A stretch of DNA of 24,169 nt. It comes from JBFWIW01 sp050253535 (GTDB lineage Bacteria > Bacillota > Clostridia > Oscillospirales > Oscillospiraceae). Location: contig JBFWIW010000047.1 of NCBI GenBank assembly GCA_050253535.1, positions 1 to 24,169 of the forward strand, written 5' to 3'. Each line of letters opens with the position of its first letter. The first letter of the stretch is position 1. The notes below the pieces were generated by a model. That model saw only the letters and a list, made by a program, of their open reading frames with translations, was not told the origin of the DNA and did no database searches. This document shows positions 21,953 to 24,169 of the stretch, one piece after another. A program made the translations under genes and the position numbers.

Positions 21953-22189
21953 CTACTTCGTCCTTTTCGCCATCGGACAAATGCCGCATTTCGACGAACC
22001 CTTCGGCAGGCAGAGCGTGGTGCCAAGCGCCATCAGGCTCCGGGCGAAGTCGCCGCTGCGCTCTTTCGGATAAATCCCGCCCAGTATCCCGGCGATTTCA
22101 TCTTTCACTGCCGGCACGGTTATATCCGCGATGCACCCGCCGTCATTCGTATTCCCTGCTGCAACGGCACACGCTTTTGACATCCCCAA
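21953..22189 (-). pseudogene. Remnant of a MutY-type adenine DNA glycosylase
   Basis: The 78-residue frame contains SGDFARSLMALGTTLCLP and SSKCGICPM, which match the MutY/EndoIII segment G-D-F-x-x-x-L-M-x-L-G-x-x-x-C-x-P leading into the Fe-S cluster; Cys60, Cys68 and Cys71 would be three of the four cluster ligands. The fourth Cys, the whole catalytic helix-hairpin-helix domain and the C-terminal MutT-like domain are missing: the frame stops right after KRTK, followed by a terminator. Traces upstream appear in other frames (DVKSVC). It is best read as a decayed fragment left next to a rearrangement point, not as a functional repair enzyme. A coincidental match is the alternative, but the motif is strong. 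Confidence 0.6.
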
Positions 22190-22247
22190 TATGGCATTTT
22201 TGGAGAAACATCATATTTAATACTACTATTTGATTGGACTAATGTCG

Positions 22248-23348
22248 TTACTTCATCTCAAACGTATGCGTCTCATACCTGTTTTTCTCCCAGCAATTGT
22301 ATCCGCGAAGGATGATCTCTCCCGGCAGTATTTCCGAAGCCTGTAAAGAGACCTGCTGTATATAGTGGGTGTCGTCCACGGCCTCGATACTCCCGCTTGA
22401 CGAGGCACCGTTGGGCAGGCGTTCGCCGTTTGTATCCAGGAACTCGAACCAGAGGCCGCCGTCGGTTTCGGCATACTTCTCTCCATCTATTACCGTGAAT
22501 TCGATTTTCGCATAAATCGCCATAGCTGAACCGGTAAGCGTGATCTTATCCGCCTGAACGCCGCAGTCGCTGTAGACAGCGGGCGCGGTGCTGGTTACGG
22601 TTTCTTTTGTTCCCGAATTTTCAAGAGTGGCGGAAAGCGTCGTGCGTTTCATGTTAAGCGTATCGATAACGTCCTGTCCGTCCTGACTGACAAACGGCGT
22701 GGCAACACAATTTAGTTTTATATCCAGTTCCGCGGAATCGTCATTGATACTGCCGTTTAGCATGTAGGTAAGAGTCCCGTCGTCTTCGAGGAGAAAATCA
22801 ATGGAACAGTTCCCGTCGGCGATGACCACGGATGTACGGATCATTTTTTTATTGTTTTCACGGGCATAATCGGCTATAGTGCCGGTTTTGCCGCTGAAAA
22901 GCGGGCCCATATCGCAGACAGGGTCGGACGGATTGGCATCCGGGCCCAACAGTAAATATTCAGCGCCTGAAGGCTTTGCATCTACGACAATGTAGACGTT
23001 CTGTCCGTCGAATACGGATTCGCGCAGCGTGAAAGCTGTCAATTCTGTCTGCCCGCCATTTTGGGATACGTCCGTTTGCACAATATCGGCGGCTTCCGGC
23101 AAGACCGCCACATCATTTCTTCTTCCGCTGAGGAAATCAAGTATTCCCCAAGCGTTTGCCAAAGCCAAGGCGGTCCCGGCAGAAAGTACGCAGACGACAG
23201 CGATCACGACCGCCAAACGCAGACCGTTTTTCGCCGCAGGCTTTCTGTCCTTATTTATTTGAATGTCGGCCAATGTATGATATACATTATTGACGAAGCT
23301 GTCATCGGCTTGTCCGAACCCGTCTTTCAGATTGTTCATATTTCGCAT
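22248..23348 (-). CDS. Membrane-bound anti-sigma factor, DUF4179-like
   Basis: A 366-residue protein. Residues 1-42 form a short cytoplasmic domain (FVNNVYHTLADIQINKDRKP) that would hold the sigma factor; about 43-66 is one membrane helix (LRLAVVIAVVCVLSAGTALA); the rest is an extracytoplasmic beta-rich domain with a TLRESVFDGQNVYIVVDAKP segment, typical of the DUF4179 proteins encoded with ECF sigma factors in Firmicutes. Its start overlaps the sigma gene end by 13 bases, which suggests coupled translation and a balanced ratio. The ATG at 23348 has GGGGAGG upstream. The signal that releases the sigma factor is unknown. Confidence 0.85.
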   Translation of the reverse strand: MRNMNNLKDGFGQADDSFVNNVYHTLADIQINKDRKPAAKNGLRLAVVIAVVCVLSAGTALALANAWGILDFLSGRRNDVAVLPEAADIVQTDVSQNGGQTELTAFTLRESVFDGQNVYIVVDAKPSGAEYLLLGPDANPSDPVCDMGPLFSGKTGTIADYARENNKKMIRTSVVIADGNCSIDFLLEDDGTLTYMLNGSINDDSAELDIKLNCVATPFVSQDGQDVIDTLNMKRTTLSATLENSGTKETVTSTAPAVYSDCGVQADKITLTGSAMAIYAKIEFTVIDGEKYAETDGGLWFEFLDTNGERLPNGASSSGSIEAVDDTHYIQQVSLQASEILPGEIILRGYNCWEKNRYETHTFEMK

Positions 23349-23818
23349 GGTGTCTGAACCTCCCCATATAATGTTTTTTTAAGCTCCCGCCGCCCGCGCA
23401 TCATGCGCGACTTCACCGTACCTTGCGGCCAGCGCAGAATGCGCGCGACCTCGCTTATTGAAAAGCCTTCAATGCAATGCAGCAGAATCGGCAGACGGAG
23501 TGTTTCGTCCAAGCCGAGCAGCGCGTCATGCACTTCGCGATCGGCACCACCAGGTGCAATGCGTTCAGGCAGCTCTTCCAGCGGTAGTTCCCGGCTTCTT
23601 TTTCTTTGGACATTATGGCATTCATTGATAAGAATGCGGATCACCCAAGTCTGCATAAAGCGCTCATCCTTGAGCTGGCTGCGTTTCTGCCATGCCTTGC
23701 ACAAGCATTCCTGAACCGCTTCGTCTCGGTCACAGCTTTGCGATAGCTGCGCGTAGCTGACGCGATACAGCGTTTGCATCATTGCGACGATCCGCGTTGA
23801 AAACTCGTCACTTGTCAC
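23336..23818 (-). CDS. ECF RNA polymerase sigma factor (sigma-70 family)
   Basis: A 160-residue ECF sigma factor. Region 2 covers residues about 5-75 (LYRVSYAQLSQSCDRDEAVQ, then FMQTWVIRILINECHNVQRK), with DEAVQECLCKAWQ the core-binding helix. Region 4 covers about 105-155 (LRLPILLHCIEGFSISEVAR, ILRWPQGTVKSRMMRGRREL), the -35 recognition helix-turn-helix. Regions 1 and 3 are absent, as usual. Start is GTG 23818, 8 bases after AGGGGGG. The overlapping downstream gene encodes its membrane anti-sigma partner, so the pair senses an envelope signal. Autoregulation is likely; a candidate promoter lies about 45 bases upstream. Confidence 0.9.
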   Translation of the reverse strand: MTSDEFSTRIVAMMQTLYRVSYAQLSQSCDRDEAVQECLCKAWQKRSQLKDERFMQTWVIRILINECHNVQRKRSRELPLEELPERIAPGGADREVHDALLGLDETLRLPILLHCIEGFSISEVARILRWPQGTVKSRMMRGRRELKKTLYGEVQTPCEI

Positions 23819-23857
23819 TATGTATCCCCCCTTGTTCTTTTTTAGACCGGTCAGATA

Positions 23858-23886
23858 TTAGACGGTTAAGAACAGCTTTTGGTCTT
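23858..23886 (-). promoter_or_regulatory. Candidate ECF-type promoter for the sigma operon
   Basis: On the minus strand AAGACC (23886-23881), 16 bases, then CGTCTAA (23864-23858) resembles ECF promoters, whose -10 is CGTC and whose -35 contains AAC. The -35 match is imperfect. The same bases include an ACCG/CGGT dyad. The assignment is tentative. Confidence 0.25.
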
Positions 23887-23977
23887 AGCATTAAAAAAAT
23901 ATTTCATCTTTTTTCCGGCTGGTATCTGCTTGCGAGAAATCATATGCGAGAAAATCAAAGAAAACAAGAGAAAACAT

Positions 23978-24010
23978 ATCAGAGCCATCAAATTCGACGG
24001 CTCTGATTTT
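23978..24010 (+). terminator. 9-bp hairpin terminator in the right-hand spacer
   Basis: ATCAGAGCC pairs with GGCTCTGAT around a 12-base loop, followed by TTTGGTCATTTTCC on the plus strand. There is no plus gene upstream, so on the minus strand it may end the partial gene at the window edge (stop 24048). A U-rich tail is weak in both directions. Confidence 0.45.
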
Positions 24011-24047
24011 GGTCATTTTCCCTTTGGCCTTTGATCCGACTGTTCGA

Positions 24048-24169
24048 TTAAGATGATGCTTTATAACTTAATTTATTATTTAAAAGCTTAAAAACCAAGT
24101 CGAGTTTTACAAATCCGTTCACGCCGATATCCGTGGACTTTTTTATCCGCATCTCCCGCCCGATCGTTG
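24048..24169 (-). CDS. C-terminal end of an unidentified gene cut by the window edge
   Basis: A minus-strand frame enters at the edge and runs about 39 codons to TAA at 24048. It reads REMRIKKSTDIGVNGFVKLD, then LVFKLLNNKLSYKASS. Of the three frames it is the only one without an early stop and with a protein-like pattern. It is too short for a family call. A hairpin at 23978-24007 lies just beyond its stop, as expected for a gene end. Confidence 0.35.
   Translation of the reverse strand, partial: TIGREMRIKKSTDIGVNGFVKLDLVFKLLNNKLSYKASS

Overview
The window is draft or metagenome-type sequence (two 100-N placeholder gaps) from a Gram-positive bacterium, most likely a moderately high-GC Firmicute of the Clostridia/Oscillospirales kind. 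That placement is an inference from an LL-H-type holin, an M15 endolysin with an S-layer-homology-like tail, an anti-sigma protein of the DUF4179 sort and strong AGGAGG-type ribosome sites. No tRNA, rRNA, CRISPR array, integrase or lysogeny repressor is visible.

Bases 1 to about 18,950 are a phage late region, almost certainly a prophage, read entirely on the minus strand. In transcription order it holds a Com-like zinc finger, large terminase, a small membrane protein, P22-type portal (with a real assembly gap), scaffold, major capsid protein, a glycosyltransferase, a head-tail connector, a P22 gp10-like tail-hub protein, a glycine-rich tail protein, a small baseplate-like protein, a collagen-like tail fibre ending in a propeller-like domain, three small proteins, endolysin flanked by two membrane proteins (holins), and a truncated Gln/Ala-rich protein that could be an ejection protein. 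There is no tape measure, tail tube or sheath, which points to a short-tailed (podovirus-like) phage.

The main discovery is that the major capsid gene is split by a 1,407-nt group I intron (11603..13009). The splice sites can be placed to the base: the ligated exons pair over 11 contiguous positions with a single internal guide sequence (P1 plus P10). The join restores the capsid reading frame at the expected protein junction, and the intron carries its own HNH endonuclease with four zinc-knuckle repeats. Read without splicing, the locus looks like a truncated capsid gene, an endonuclease and an orphan Ig-like ORF.

Other unusual structure includes a 125-bp tandem repeat in front of the capsid gene whose units form stop-start-coupled minicistrons, a MITE-like 158-bp element between portal and scaffold genes, interleaved inverted repeats covering the ribosome site of the gp10-like gene, and a sharp base-composition change inside the fibre gene.

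Bases 18,950 to 20,840 are an AT-rich island with one dGTPase-like HD hydrolase gene. It carries a one-base frameshift, and its assembly gap is probably false, because the same 16 bases lie on both sides of the Ns. From 20,842 on, GC rises again and the genes look chromosomal: an OsmC/Ohr-like peroxidase, a MarR/OhrR-like regulator, a remnant of a MutY-type DNA glycosylase, an anti-sigma/ECF sigma pair, and the end of one more gene at the right edge.
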